Counted from the stretch's first letter, positions 10,312-23,396 are shown. The stretch is 64,000 bases of DNA from Shimwellia pseudoproteus (GCF_016415625.1 NZ_WBXP01000013.1:1-64000); one strand, 5' to 3'. The notes: generated by a model not told the origin, from the sequence alone. Numbers and translations: made by a program.

Positions 10312-10938
10312 TCATTTTCGCCCGGTCGCTACAATATAAACTTCACGTGAACGGGCACGGGAAGAATCCGGCTTACGAACCTTCACGGTTGTAAACAGGG
10401 AGCGAATTTCCCTTAGGTACTCATCGAAACCTTCGCCCTGGAACACCTTCACAACAAAACTACCGCCGGGGGCAAGAACATCCCGACACATTTCAAGCGC
10501 CAGCTCCACTAAATACATAGAGCGGGGAATATCGACTGCAGGGGTCCCACTCATGTTGGGCGCCATATCGGACATCACCACCTGCACTTTACTATCACCT
10601 ACTCGTTCCAGTAACGCTTTCAGCACTAATTCATCACGAAAGTCGCCCTGAAGGAAGTCCACACCAACGATGGGATCCATCGGTAAAAGATCGCAAGCGA
10701 TGATACGACCGCTGCCACCAATTAAGCTAACCACATATTGTGACCAGCCACCAGGCGCAGCCCCGAGATCAACAACCGTCATTCCCGGTTTAAAAAGTTT
10801 GTCACTTAGCTGTATCTCTTCAAGTTTAAACCAGGCACGGGAACGTAACCCCTTTTTCTGTGCCTGCTGAACATATTTATCGCTAAAGTGTTCCTGGAGC
10901 CAGCGGCTAGAGCTGGCAGAACGCTTTTTACCTGTCAT
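10312..10938 (-). CDS. rlmE: 23S rRNA Um2552 2'-O-methyltransferase
   Basis: Heat-shock methyltransferase (also FtsJ/RrmJ) that modifies U2552 in the A-loop of 50S subunits. It is 208 residues. The SAM motif [11 protein letters not shown], catalytic Asp in S-D-M-A-P-N and catalytic Lys in F-V-V-K-V-F-Q-G are visible. I chose the ATG at 10938 (M-T-G-K-K-R, as in E. coli). An ATG four codons upstream is in frame but less well supported. First gene of the rlmE-ftsH unit. Confidence 0.97.
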   Translation of the reverse strand: MTGKKRSASSSRWLQEHFSDKYVQQAQKKGLRSRAWFKLEEIQLSDKLFKPGMTVVDLGAAPGGWSQYVVSLIGGSGRIIACDLLPMDPIVGVDFLQGDFRDELVLKALLERVGDSKVQVVMSDMAPNMSGTPAVDIPRSMYLVELALEMCRDVLAPGGSFVVKVFQGEGFDEYLREIRSLFTTVKVRKPDSSRARSREVYIVATGRK

Positions 10939-11010
10939 TTCACATTCCATCCGGGTTCATCGACAGCGACTTGCCAAAAAATGCGCAGTTGCTATTTGGC
11001 TATAAGTGGG

Positions 11011-11039
11011 AGATGGCGGTAGAATGACCCGTTTTCAAT
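11011..11039 (-). promoter_or_regulatory. Sigma-32 heat-shock promoter of rlmE-ftsH
   Basis: ATTGAAA, 14 bp, CGCCATCT on the minus strand. This closely fits the sigma-32 consensus (CTTGAAA, 13-15 bp, CCCCATNT) and is about 75 bp upstream of rlmE, which is known to be heat-shock induced in E. coli. Confidence 0.7.
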
Positions 11040-11062
11040 CCCAACCTAAGCAAAAATATACG

Positions 11063-11356
11063 ATGAATCTGAGTACTAAACAAAAACAGCACCTGAAGGG
11101 TCTGGCACATTCGCTCAAGCCGGTTGTTCTGCTTGGCAATAATGGTTTGACCGAAGGGGTACTGGCCGAGATTGAACAAGCGCTTGAGCACCATGAGTTA
11201 ATCAAGGTGAAAATTGCCTCGGAAGATCGCGAGACTAAAACCCTGATCGTGGAAGCTATCGTGCGGGAAACCGGCGCCTGTAATGTACAGGTCATCGGTA
11301 AAACGCTGGTGCTTTATCGCCCAACTGCAGAGCGTATAATTTCACTTCCCCGCTAA
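11063..11356 (+). CDS. yhbY: Ribosome assembly RNA-binding protein YhbY
   Basis: A 97-residue CRM-domain protein that associates with pre-50S particles; almost identical to E. coli YhbY (M-N-L-S-T-K-Q-K-Q-H-L-K-G-L-A-H), with the G-x-x-G loop G-N-N-G-L-T-E-G. I chose the ATG at 11063 by homology. The frame is open to 11006, but that extension overlaps the rlmE promoter. Divergent from rlmE, fitting a shared role in large-subunit maturation. Confidence 0.95.
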   Translation: MNLSTKQKQHLKGLAHSLKPVVLLGNNGLTEGVLAEIEQALEHHELIKVKIASEDRETKTLIVEAIVRETGACNVQVIGKTLVLYRPTAERIISLPR

Positions 11357-11441
11357 AAACCCGTTCAGTCAGGCGATTTTTTGCCCTGAAGCAGCGGATT
11401 CCCCCGTGGTGATACGAAAATGCCACGGGCCGCTTGCGGGT

Positions 11442-11465
11442 AAAAGGCCGGTTAACGGCCTTTTA
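11442..11465. terminator. Bidirectional terminator between yhbY and greA
   Basis: AAAAGGCCGGTTAACGGCCTTTT: a perfect GGCCG/CGGCC stem flanked by A and T tracts. Confidence 0.75.
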
Positions 11466-11505
11466 CCATGCTTTACAATCTACAATAAGCTTTACGCTCT
11501 GGATA

Positions 11506-11982
11506 TCAGAGATAGTCAACTTTCGTGATTTCAAACTCAACCATCCCCCCAGGGGTGTTGATAGCCACCACATCATCCTGCTCTTTCCCCACCAGACCGC
11601 GGGCGATCGGCGAGTTTACCGAGATCAAGTTCTGTTTGAAGTCCGCTTCGTCATCACCAACAATGCGATAGGTTACTTCTTCATCGCTGTCCAGATTCAG
11701 CACGGTCACTGTCGCGCCAAAAATCACTCGGCCATTATTGGGAATTTTAGTGATATCAATAACCTGAGCATTAGACAGCTTCGCTTCGATATCTTTAATC
11801 CGGCCTTCACAGAACCCTTGTTGTTCACGGGCGGCGTGATATTCGGCATTTTCTTTCAGATCGCCGTGTTCACGCGCATCGGCAATGGCGGCAATGATTT
11901 CCGGGCGGCGTACCGATTTCAGAAAATCCAGCTCTTCGCGCAATCTTTCAGCACCACGTAATGTCATCGGAATAGCTTGCAT
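11506..11982 (-). CDS. greA: Transcript cleavage factor GreA
   Basis: Rescues backtracked RNA polymerase by stimulating 3' cleavage. It is 158 residues, the E. coli length. The N-terminal coiled coil (about 1-75) carries the acidic tip D-L-K-E-N-A-E-Y and the C-terminal globular domain follows (G-x-x-V-x-x). The start at 11982 has a good ribosome site (AAAGAGG); the frame is open 12 codons further with no ribosome site. A hairpin in its leader suggests attenuation like the E. coli GraL leader RNAs. Confidence 0.97.
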   Translation of the reverse strand: MQAIPMTLRGAERLREELDFLKSVRRPEIIAAIADAREHGDLKENAEYHAAREQQGFCEGRIKDIEAKLSNAQVIDITKIPNNGRVIFGATVTVLNLDSDEEVTYRIVGDDEADFKQNLISVNSPIARGLVGKEQDDVVAINTPGGMVEFEITKVDYL

Positions 11983-12074
11983 TGTTATACCTCTTTTAAT
12001 CGGCCTGCAGGTGAGCAACCCTGTGGTTACTGCGCTTGTGGCCCCGGGGCAGCAGTACCAGCCCGGGAAATAAA

Positions 12075-12108
12075 CAAAAGAAAACCGACCCAGAAGTCCT
12101 CCGGGTCA
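12075..12108 (-). terminator. Attenuator-like terminator in the greA leader (GraL-like)
   Basis: On the minus strand CTGACCC and GGGTCGG close a stem-loop followed by TTTTCTTTT, about 95 bp before the greA start. The E. coli greA leader has an intrinsic terminator that yields the small GraL RNAs; assigning that role here is inference. Confidence 0.5.
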
Positions 12109-12230
12109 GTGTGATATGGCATTTTGATAAATATTTTACCGCGAAGTTCCGCGGGGGTCACCCACCGTTTACTTTACAGGGTGTTGCACCGTAGTATGAC
12201 GGGCACGTTTCCCGGCCGTAACGCGAGATT

Positions 12231-13661
12231 ATGCGATTTTCCAGATTTGTGGTTGGATTGACCACCGTCGTGGCACTCAATGCCCAGGCAGCAAATGTAG
12301 AAGAATACGTCAACCAGTTACCAGCCGGGGCCAACCTGGCAATGATGGTACAGAAGGTCGGAGAGAGTGCGCCGCTGGTGGAGTATCACAGCCAGCAGAT
12401 GGCGTTGCCTGCCAGTACCCAGAAAGTCATCACGGCGCTGGCCGCCCTGTTACAACTGGGGCCTGATTACCGGTTTACCACCACGCTGGAACGCCGCGGC
12501 GAAGTGAAAGATGGCGTACTGACCGGGGATCTGATCGCCCGGTTTGATGGCGACCCCACGTTCCGCCGCCAGAGCCTGCGCAATATGGTGAATGCGGTGA
12601 AAAAGGCTGGTATTAACCGGATCACCGGTAATGTGGTGATTGATACCTCGGTCTTCGCCAGCCACGACAAAGCCCCGGGCTGGCCGTGGAACGACATCAG
12701 CCAGTGCTTCAGCGCCCCCCCTGCGGCGGCCATTGTCGATCGTAACTGTTTCTCCGTTACCCTGAATACCACCCAGCCCAATGAGAACGCGTTTGTCCGC
12801 ATCGCGTCTTATTACCCGGTCAATGTCTTTAGCCAGGTCAAAACCCTCGCCAGGGGCGCCCCAGAGGCGCAGTATTGCGAACTGGACGTGGTTACCGGGG
12901 ATCTTAACCGCTACACGCTGACAGGCTGCCTGACCCAACGCCAGGACCCGCTGCCGCTGGCCTTTGCGATTCAGGACGGTGCCGGCTATGCCGGGGCAAT
13001 TCTAAAGCAGGAGCTGAAAACCGCGGGTATAAGCTATCAAGGGTCGCTGATCCGCCAGACCCAGCCAAACCCACCGGGAACCGTACTGGCCAGTACCCAG
13101 TCCCCGCCGCTGCACACGCTGCTGCGGACCATGCTGAAAAAATCAGACAATATGATTGCGGATACCGTCTTTCGCACCATTGGCCGCAGCTATTACAACG
13201 TGCCCGGGACCTGGCGCGCCGGGGCAGATGCGGTGCGCCAGCTACTGCGCAAAAACGCCGGTATTGACCTGGGCAATAGTATCCTGGTGGACGGCTCTGG
13301 CCTGTCACGCCATAACCTTATCTCCCCGGCCTCGATGATGCAGGTGTTGCAGTACATCGCCCAAAATGACAGCAAGCTCAATTTTATTTCGATGCTACCC
13401 TTATCGGGGCATGACGGAACCTTGCAGTACCGGGCGGGTCTACACCAGGCAGGCGTAGACGGTAAACTCTCCGCCAAAACGGGCTCTCTGCAAGGGGTAT
13501 ATAACCTGGCAGGCTTTCTGACCACGGCCAGCGGGCAGCGAGTGGCATTCGTCCAGTTCCTGTCCGGTTATGCCGTGCCGCCGGCCGATCAGCGTAACCG
13601 CCGTATTCCGCTGGTCCGCTTTGAGAGCCGTCTCTACAAAGATATTTATCAGAATAATTAA
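12231..13661 (+). CDS. dacB: D-Ala-D-Ala carboxypeptidase/endopeptidase PBP4
   Basis: Periplasmic class C penicillin-binding protein that trims and cleaves peptidoglycan cross-links. It is 476 residues (E. coli 477) with a signal peptide ending A-Q-A (residues 1-20). Catalytic motifs are S62-T-Q-K65, K-S-D-N and S-A-K-T-G. The long insertion between motifs 1 and 2, characteristic of PBP4, is present. The stop is 3 bp before pmrA, so dacB-pmrA-pmrB look like one transcription unit. PBP4 loss is known to affect beta-lactamase induction in some enterics. Confidence 0.97.
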   Translation: MRFSRFVVGLTTVVALNAQAANVEEYVNQLPAGANLAMMVQKVGESAPLVEYHSQQMALPASTQKVITALAALLQLGPDYRFTTTLERRGEVKDGVLTGDLIARFDGDPTFRRQSLRNMVNAVKKAGINRITGNVVIDTSVFASHDKAPGWPWNDISQCFSAPPAAAIVDRNCFSVTLNTTQPNENAFVRIASYYPVNVFSQVKTLARGAPEAQYCELDVVTGDLNRYTLTGCLTQRQDPLPLAFAIQDGAGYAGAILKQELKTAGISYQGSLIRQTQPNPPGTVLASTQSPPLHTLLRTMLKKSDNMIADTVFRTIGRSYYNVPGTWRAGADAVRQLLRKNAGIDLGNSILVDGSGLSRHNLISPASMMQVLQYIAQNDSKLNFISMLPLSGHDGTLQYRAGLHQAGVDGKLSAKTGSLQGVYNLAGFLTTASGQRVAFVQFLSGYAVPPADQRNRRIPLVRFESRLYKDIYQNN

Positions 13662-13664
13662 GCG

Positions 13665-14321
13665 ATGAAACTACTGATTGTTGAAGACGACACACTGCTC
13701 CAGGAAGGATTGTCCATAGCGCTGCGCAACGAGGGCTATGCGCTGGATTGTGCCGGTACTGCCGCACAGGCAGACGCGTTTATGCAGTCCGGTGAATATA
13801 GCCTGGTTATCCTGGATCTCGGCCTGCCGGACAAAGACGGCGCCACCCTGCTGGGTGCCTGGCGGCGCAGCGGTAAGCAAACCCCGGTGTTGATCCTGAC
13901 AGCCCGTGATGGTCTGGCCGATCGGGTTAACGGCCTCGATGCCGGTGCCGATGATTATCTGGTGAAGCCGTTTGCACTGGTGGAGCTACAGGCCAGGGTC
14001 CGGGCGTTGATCCGCCGCTATCAGGGGCAGAGCGACAATCTGATTACCCTCGATGATCTGGCACTTAACTTACAAACTCAGCAGGTGTATCTCGACGAGA
14101 AAGAGATAGAGATAACCCCGAAAGAGTTTGCCCTGCTGTCCCGGCTGCTGATGCGCGCCGGGCAAACGGTGCACCGCGAAACGCTGCAACAGGACTTGTA
14201 CAGCTGGCAGGACGATCCCGGCTCCAATACCCTGGAAGTCCATATCCATAATTTACGCCGCAAGCTGGGGAAAGAGCGCATCAAAACTATCCGTGGTGTC
14301 GGCTACCGGCTGGAGAAATAA
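13665..14321 (+). CDS. pmrA: Response regulator PmrA (BasR)
   Basis: OmpR/PhoB-family regulator that, in enterics, activates lipid A modification genes (arn operon, eptA) and so polymyxin resistance. It is 218 residues: receiver domain with acidic pocket E7-D8-D9, phospho-acceptor D51 in I-L-D-L-G-L-P-D, and K-P-F near 101; C-terminal winged helix with T-L-E-V-H-I-H-N-L-R-R-K-L-G. It matches E. coli BasR more closely than QseB (shared T-P-K-E-F/Y-A-L-L-S-R-L and V-H-R-E-x-L). In E. coli it is part of eptA-basRS. Here eptA is absent and dacB is upstream. Confidence 0.88.
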   Translation: MKLLIVEDDTLLQEGLSIALRNEGYALDCAGTAAQADAFMQSGEYSLVILDLGLPDKDGATLLGAWRRSGKQTPVLILTARDGLADRVNGLDAGADDYLVKPFALVELQARVRALIRRYQGQSDNLITLDDLALNLQTQQVYLDEKEIEITPKEFALLSRLLMRAGQTVHRETLQQDLYSWQDDPGSNTLEVHIHNLRRKLGKERIKTIRGVGYRLEK

Positions 14322-14323
14322 CC

Positions 14324-15379
14324 GTGAACAGCATGCGCCAGCGTCTGATGATCCTGCTTGCCTGTATTTTGCTGTTTTTTCAGTTGCTGAGCGCTATCTG
14401 GCTATGGCATGAAAGCCAGGAGCAGATTGGTTTCCTGGTCAATGAGACCCTGAGCGCCAAAGCCCGTAACCACCATGTTGAAAAAGAAATTCACGAAGCA
14501 ATTGCCTCACTGCTGGTGCCCTCACTGGTCATGGTTGGTTTTACCCTGCTGTTCTCTTTCTGGGCCATCAGTTGGATCACCCGCCCGCTTAACCGGCTGC
14601 GCGCCAGCCTGACGAACCGCTCGGCGGATAACCTCTCCCCGGTACCGATCTACTCCGATATGACGGAGATTGTCTCAGTCACCAATTCACTGAATCAGTT
14701 GCTGTCGCGCCTTGACCATACTATCCAGCAGGAGCGGTTATTTACCGCCGATGCGGCCCACGAGCTGCGCACCCCGCTGGCCGGGATCCGCCTGCATCTG
14801 GAGCTTATGGAACAACAGGGCAACACCCAGGCGAGCATGCTGGTCGCACGGATTGATCAACTGATGCACGCCGTTGAACAGTTGCTGATGCTTTCCAGGG
14901 CCGGCCAGGCCCTGGCCAGCGGCCACTATGCCACTGTGGGTTGGTATCAGGATGTGGTCTCCCCTTTGCAGACCGAGATAGCAGAACTGCTCAGCCAGCG
15001 GGGGCAGCAGCCCATATGGCCAGCGCCATCAACCCTGAGTGCCCAGGGGGACGCGGTGCTATTACGCCTGATGCTGCGTAACCTGCTGGAGAATGCCTCC
15101 CGCTACAGCCCGGAGAACAGCACCATCGAAGTGCGCATTGAAGCGCGGGACAACGGCACCTGCCTGCGGGTTCTCGACCAGGGGCCGGGTATTCCGGCGG
15201 AACAGCGCCTGAATATTACCGAGCCGTTCCGCCGCCTGGATCAGCGCTATGGAGGCTGCGGCCTCGGGCTGAGTATTGTTCAGCGTATTGTCCAATTACA
15301 TCACGGTAAGTTACTGCTCGACGATCGCCCCGACAAGCCCGGCCTTGATGCCGCCGGCTGGTTCCCCGATCACATTTAG
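14324..15379 (+). CDS. pmrB: Sensor histidine kinase PmrB (BasS)
   Basis: Inner-membrane sensor of Fe(III)/Al(III) and mild acid that phosphorylates PmrA. It is 351 residues with two membrane helices (about 8-27 and 63-84), a short periplasmic loop, HAMP, H-box with His146 (A-A-H-E-L-R-T-P-L), N-box L-R-N-L-L-E-N-A and G-boxes D-Q-G-P-G-I-P and G-L-G-L-S-I-V. The loop carries two E-x-x-E motifs (E30-E33 and E55-E58), the type shown in Salmonella PmrB to bind ferric iron. The start is GTG at 14324, 2 bp after the pmrA stop, with GGAG inside the pmrA end. An ATG three codons later is possible. Confidence 0.88.
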   Translation: MNSMRQRLMILLACILLFFQLLSAIWLWHESQEQIGFLVNETLSAKARNHHVEKEIHEAIASLLVPSLVMVGFTLLFSFWAISWITRPLNRLRASLTNRSADNLSPVPIYSDMTEIVSVTNSLNQLLSRLDHTIQQERLFTADAAHELRTPLAGIRLHLELMEQQGNTQASMLVARIDQLMHAVEQLLMLSRAGQALASGHYATVGWYQDVVSPLQTEIAELLSQRGQQPIWPAPSTLSAQGDAVLLRLMLRNLLENASRYSPENSTIEVRIEARDNGTCLRVLDQGPGIPAEQRLNITEPFRRLDQRYGGCGLGLSIVQRIVQLHHGKLLLDDRPDKPGLDAAGWFPDHI

Positions 15380-15422
15380 TGCGTGATGCAACACCCTTTG
15401 TGCGCCATAAATCGTGCGCAAT

Positions 15423-15449
15423 AAAAAAGGCCCCTCAGGGGCCTTTTTT
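15423..15449. terminator. Bidirectional terminator between pmrB and obgE
   Basis: AAAAAAGGCCCC-TCA-GGGGCCTTTTTT. It works in both directions for the convergent genes. Confidence 0.88.
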
Positions 15450-15466
15450 GTCACCGAACGACAGTA

Positions 15467-17621
<2,155 letters not shown>

Positions 17622-17713
17622 ACTATCACTCCCTGTAGTACACTGCCGGGCTTAGTATTCAGGTATTGCTGCGGTGCAACCAAAGGACGCCAGGTCCCCC
17701 GGCATTAGAATGT

Positions 17714-17741
17714 AAAAAGCCCCGCAACATGTGCGGGGCTT
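17714..17741 (-). terminator. Terminator after rpmA
   Basis: On the minus strand AGCCCCGC-ACATGTT-GCGGGGCT followed by TTTTT. It should limit read-through from the ribosomal protein genes into yhbE-obgE. Confidence 0.8.
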
Positions 17742-17767
17742 CAGTCCGTTTCCGGGACACGAAAAAC

Positions 17768-18025
<258 letters not shown>

Positions 18026-18043
18026 TTAATCTGCTCCTCTGTA

Positions 18044-18400
<357 letters not shown>

Positions 18401-18426
18401 CTATAAATATTCACAATAGGGCGCGA

Positions 18427-18455
18427 ATATTACGCAAATCGGGTGGCTTTGACAA
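18427..18455 (-). promoter_or_regulatory. Strong sigma-70 promoter of rplU-rpmA
   Basis: TTGTCA, 17 bp, TAATAT on the minus strand, followed by the GC-rich discriminator TCGCGCCC typical of growth-rate and (p)ppGpp-controlled ribosomal promoters. About 70 bp before rplU. Confidence 0.75.
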
Positions 18456-18612
18456 GAGCGATCATCAATCTGCGTAGAAAAAAAAAGCAACCGGCCCAGG
18501 TACGTTTATCTGTCTCGTTTTTTAAGTACAATCTGTACTACATTATGCATCTTCCGCCCCGTCATTCGTTGGGGGGGTATGTGGTAAACAGGACGATAGC
18601 CAGACTTTTGCG

Positions 18613-19584
18613 ATGAATCTTGAAAATATAACTGAATTAACCGCGCAAGATATGGCGGGCGTCAATGCAGTGATCCTTGAGCAGCTCAGTTCCGATGTGC
18701 AACTGATAGGCCAGGTGGGCTATTACATTGTCAGTGGCGGGGGGAAACGTATCCGCCCGATGATTGCCGTATTGTCTGCCAGGACCCTGGGCTACCAGGG
18801 GGATGCTCATATCAACATTGCTGCACTTATCGAATTTATCCACACCGCAACGCTGCTCCACGACGATGTTGTCGACGAGTCAGACATGCGACGGGGGAAA
18901 GCGACGGCAAACGCGGCATTTGGTAATGCCGCCAGTGTACTGGTAGGGGATTTTATCTATACCCGTGCTTTCCAGATGATGACCGGGCTTGGCTCTCTGA
19001 AAGTGCTGAAAATCATGTCCGAAGCGGTCAATGTCATTGCCGAAGGCGAAGTATTGCAGTTGATGAACGTTAACGATCCGAACATCACTGAAGAGAACTA
19101 TATGCGGGTGATTTACAGCAAAACCGCCCGTCTGTTCGAAGCCGCTGCGCAGTGCTCTGCTATTTTGGCCGGGGCGGATGATGCTCAGGAGGCGGCGCTG
19201 CGCGATTATGGCCGCTATCTGGGGACCGCCTTCCAGCTGATTGATGATCTGCTGGATTACAGCTCTGACGGCGCCACCCTCGGCAAGAACGTCGGTGACG
19301 ATCTTAACGAAGGCAAGCCAACCCTGCCCTTGTTACACGCCATGCGTCACGGCACGCCAGAGCAGTCCGCCATGATCCGTAGCGCGATTGAACAAGGGAA
19401 TGGGCGCCACCTTCTTGAGCCGGTACTGAGTGCCATGGCCGATTGTGGTTCTCTGGAATGGACCCGCATGCGGGCCGAGCAAGAAGCCGATAAAGCCATC
19501 GCCGCCCTGGCGATCCTGCCCGATTCTCCCCACAGGCAGGCACTGATCGGCCTGGCCCACATCGCCGTTCAGCGCCAGTTCTGA
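18613..19584 (+). CDS. ispB: Octaprenyl diphosphate synthase
   Basis: Makes the C40 side chain of ubiquinone and menaquinone from farnesyl diphosphate and IPP. It is 323 residues, the E. coli length, with first aspartate motif D-D-V-V-D-E-S-D, second motif D-D-L-L-D, and G-G-G-K-R-I-R-P. Essential in E. coli. Divergent from rplU as in E. coli. Confidence 0.97.
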   Translation: MNLENITELTAQDMAGVNAVILEQLSSDVQLIGQVGYYIVSGGGKRIRPMIAVLSARTLGYQGDAHINIAALIEFIHTATLLHDDVVDESDMRRGKATANAAFGNAASVLVGDFIYTRAFQMMTGLGSLKVLKIMSEAVNVIAEGEVLQLMNVNDPNITEENYMRVIYSKTARLFEAAAQCSAILAGADDAQEAALRDYGRYLGTAFQLIDDLLDYSSDGATLGKNVGDDLNEGKPTLPLLHAMRHGTPEQSAMIRSAIEQGNGRHLLEPVLSAMADCGSLEWTRMRAEQEADKAIAALAILPDSPHRQALIGLAHIAVQRQF

Positions 19585-19806
19585 TAGCCACTCCGCGCCA
19601 CGCTCTGGCGCGGAGATATCACAGTTTACGTCCCGGTTTGCACTGCTAAACACCCTAACCTCAACGCTTACTCACGCTTTTGAACATATTTATGGAAAAT
19701 ACTGGAATCACAACACGTCTTTGGGTGTTATTGATGGGCTGACGTAAGAGGCCGTCAGGAAAGTATCCCCTAAAGTTTACGCGTAAAAATCATACAGGAA
19801 GAGGAT

Positions 19807-20079
19807 ATGGAACCCAAATTTGTAGACTGGCATCCGGCTGATATTATCGCTGCATTGCGCAAGCGTGGCACTTCTCTGGCGGCAGAATCTCGCCGGGCAG
19901 GATTAAGCTCATCAACCCTGGCAAATGCCCTGACCCGCCCGTGGCCAAAGGGTGAAATGCTGATCGCCAAAGCCATTGGCGTGACCCCAAAAGAGATCTG
20001 GCCATCCCGTTACCACAACCCATTTACCCATGAGTATATTGATCGCACCCGGTTCATGCGCGACAAGTCGGCCCGCTAA
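19807..20079 (+). CDS. sfsB: Ner-like DNA-binding protein SfsB (Nlp)
   Basis: A 90-residue helix-turn-helix protein of the phage Mu Ner family. The first two thirds are nearly identical to E. coli SfsB (D-W-H-P-A-D-I-I-A, S-S-T-L-A-N-A-L, R-P-W-P-K-G-E-M); the C-terminus differs. In E. coli it is a weak activator of maltose genes. The ribosome site AGGAAGAGG precedes the ATG. Confidence 0.92.
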   Translation: MEPKFVDWHPADIIAALRKRGTSLAAESRRAGLSSSTLANALTRPWPKGEMLIAKAIGVTPKEIWPSRYHNPFTHEYIDRTRFMRDKSAR

Positions 20080-20123
20080 TCGGTCATCCCGGCCACACAC
20101 CGGCAAGCGCACTGGCGCACCAC

Positions 20124-20153
20124 AAAAAAAGCCGCTCACAGGGAGCGGCTTTT
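20124..20153. terminator. Bidirectional terminator between sfsB and murA
   Basis: A-tract, GCCGCTC-ACAGG-GAGCGGC, then TTTT. It is stronger in the murA (minus) direction because of the seven-base A-tract. Confidence 0.8.
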
Positions 20154-20186
20154 CATCATTAATTTCTTAAAAGCGTGGATAAACGA

Positions 20187-21449
<1,263 letters not shown>

Positions 21450-21501
21450 TCACCTGTTCTCTGTTATCAAATCACATTGCTGGCGGCCGTCAGCCGTCAG
21501 C

Positions 21502-21756
21502 TCAAAAACCGTTTAGCTTGCGGTCACGGGCCCATTCCTGAGGGGTATACGCTTTGATGGATAACGCATGGATGCGGTTATCGGCGATATATCCCATCAG
21601 CGGCGCGTAAATCGCCTGTTGTTTTTTTACTCGACTCATGTCGGCGAACATCTCACCTACCGCGATAACCTGAAAATGGCTACCGTCACCGGAGACGAGA
21701 ACTTCTTCAAGCGGCAGTGCGTTCATCAGCACAGCCTGAATTTCATGATTTTCCAT
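21502..21756 (-). CDS. ibaG: BolA-family acid-stress protein IbaG
   Basis: An 84-residue BolA-like protein, the E. coli length, with the conserved S-x-x-H-A/V-x-S-I-K-A-Y C-terminal helix. Family members bind monothiol glutaredoxins and Fe-S clusters. The start at 21756 matches E. coli M-E-N-x-E-I-Q; the frame is open 29 codons upstream without homology. It is separated from mlaB by a terminator, so ibaG-murA probably has its own promoter. Confidence 0.95.
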   Translation of the reverse strand: MENHEIQAVLMNALPLEEVLVSGDGSHFQVIAVGEMFADMSRVKKQQAIYAPLMGYIADNRIHALSIKAYTPQEWARDRKLNGF

Positions 21757-21823
21757 GGGATCTATTCGTCGGCTAGTAAAACAGCCACACATCTTAGAGG
21801 AAAGTGGAGCCGTCTTAAATATG

Positions 21824-21855
21824 AAAAAAAAGCCCCAAAGCAAGATTTTTGGGGC
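21824..21855 (-). terminator. Terminator at the end of the mla operon
   Basis: On the minus strand GCCCCAAA pairs with TTTGGGGC and eight T residues follow, between mlaB and ibaG. Confidence 0.8.
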
Positions 21856-21880
21856 CGTGTGAGTAACGTACTGAAAACGC

Positions 21881-22183
21881 TCAGGCTACGTCGAAGGGGA
21901 TCACCTCAGGCGGTAAATTGTACAACTTGACCAGCGTATGTAAGTTTTCATCGCTTCCGGTGACCACCGGGGTATGCCCCAGGTCACGGGCCAGCGCCAC
22001 CAGATGGATAAGCAACGCAACGCCGCCAGTATCCACCCGCTGTACGCCGCTGAGATCGATCCGTTGCAGCCGGGATACCACCTCCTCCCTGGCGTCCCAC
22101 AGGGGCAGCAGCGTATCGCTGCCCAGTTCCCCGGTGAGCATCAGACAATCATCCTGCAATGACCACTGCAGCGCTTCAGACAT
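21881..22183 (-). CDS. mlaB: STAS-domain subunit MlaB
   Basis: Cytoplasmic STAS protein that binds and activates the MlaF ATPase of the phospholipid transporter. It is 100 residues, with the conserved [10 protein letters not shown] loop bearing the functional Thr. It starts at the mlaC stop (overlap of one base). Sequence is clearly diverged from E. coli MlaB, as STAS partners often are. Confidence 0.93.
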   Translation of the reverse strand: MSEALQWSLQDDCLMLTGELGSDTLLPLWDAREEVVSRLQRIDLSGVQRVDTGGVALLIHLVALARDLGHTPVVTGSDENLHTLVKLYNLPPEVIPFDVA

Positions 22184-22818
22184 TATTTTTTCTCATCCAG
22201 AGTGATCGGCTGGTGAGAGATAGACTTCAGCTGCGCTGTCAGGCCATCAATCCCTTTGGTGCGCAGCAAATCGCTCCATTCGTTCTGTTTGGTGGTGATC
22301 ATGCTGATACCCTCAGCAATCATGTCGTAAGCCTGCCAGTTACCGGTCTGGCTATTTTTACGCCACTGGAAGTCCAGACGTACCGGCGGGCGGCCGTTCG
22401 GGTCAATAATGGTCACGCGGATTGCCACGATATCAGCATTGCCCAGCGGTTGCTCCGGGGCTATCTGATAGGTCTGGCCGTGGTACATGGCCAGCGCCTG
22501 GCCGTAAGCCTGTTTCAGGTACTCACGGAAGGCGACAAAATAGGCGTCACGCTGGGCCGGGGTGGCCTGCTGATAGTAGCGGCCAAGCACCAGCGCACCG
22601 GCATATTTCACCTGCACATACGGCAGGAGTTCCTGATCAACGATATTGCGCAGGTAGTCCGGGTTTTGGCGGATTTGCGGCTGCTCATTTTTCAGGCGGC
22701 TAAATGTCTTTTGTGCCGCTTCGTTCATCAGTTTATAAGGGTTGGACTGGTCTGCCGCCTGGGCACTAACCAGTGGAGCGATCGCCAGCACGGCGACCAT
22801 AAACAGGCGCTTTAACAT
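22183..22818 (-). CDS. mlaC: Periplasmic phospholipid carrier MlaC
   Basis: Shuttles phospholipids between the outer-membrane MlaA complex and inner-membrane MlaFEDB. It is 211 residues, the E. coli length, with a signal peptide to A-Q-A-A-D. I chose the ATG at 22818 because GGAG sits about 10 nt upstream; the ATG at 22827 directly abuts that GGAG and is unlikely. Confidence 0.96.
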   Translation of the reverse strand: MLKRLFMVAVLAIAPLVSAQAADQSNPYKLMNEAAQKTFSRLKNEQPQIRQNPDYLRNIVDQELLPYVQVKYAGALVLGRYYQQATPAQRDAYFVAFREYLKQAYGQALAMYHGQTYQIAPEQPLGNADIVAIRVTIIDPNGRPPVRLDFQWRKNSQTGNWQAYDMIAEGISMITTKQNEWSDLLRTKGIDGLTAQLKSISHQPITLDEKK

Positions 22819-22835
22819 GGGTGTCATCTCCAGGG

Positions 22836-23393
22836 TTAATTAGTAGCGCCAGCGTGGGGCGCTGCAGTCTCGGTATTATTCCCGTCATTACTGGCAGGAG
22901 CATCACCACTATTCTTATTCGAGCTGTCATTACTCTTGTAAAGGAACTGACCAATCAGGTCCTCCAGAACCATCGCTGACTTGGTATCCTGAATGGTGCC
23001 GCCATCTTTCAGGATAGCAGTGCCCATTTCCGGATCGCTGAAACCGACGTTCAGCGCCAGATATTGTTCCCCCAGCAGGCCAGAGGTACGGATTGCCAGC
23101 GAGCTGGTGTCTGGAATTTTATTGTAGCGATCATCAATGTCCATGGTCACGCGCGGCAGGTAGTTGGTCTGGTCCAGCGTGATATCACTGACCCGGCCAA
23201 TCACCACCCCGCCAATACGCACCGGAGAGCTCACTTTCAGGCCACCGATATTGTCAAAGGTTGCAGAGATGCTGTAGGTGGGTTCACTGCGCAACGAGGT
23301 CACATTCGCCACTCGCAGGCAAATAAAGACAATGGCAATCAGCGCGACCAGCAGAAAAGCGCCAACCCAGATTTCAATTTTTTTGGTTTGCAT
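22836..23393 (-). CDS. mlaD: MCE-domain substrate-binding protein MlaD
   Basis: Inner-membrane-anchored hexameric MCE protein forming the lipid channel of MlaFEDB. It is 185 residues: a membrane anchor (about 7-26), the MCE domain (about 38-115, with [17 protein letters not shown]), and an Asn/Ser-rich tail. Confidence 0.96.
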   Translation of the reverse strand: MQTKKIEIWVGAFLLVALIAIVFICLRVANVTSLRSEPTYSISATFDNIGGLKVSSPVRIGGVVIGRVSDITLDQTNYLPRVTMDIDDRYNKIPDTSSLAIRTSGLLGEQYLALNVGFSDPEMGTAILKDGGTIQDTKSAMVLEDLIGQFLYKSNDSSNKNSGDAPASNDGNNTETAAPHAGATN

Positions 23394-23396
23394 GAC

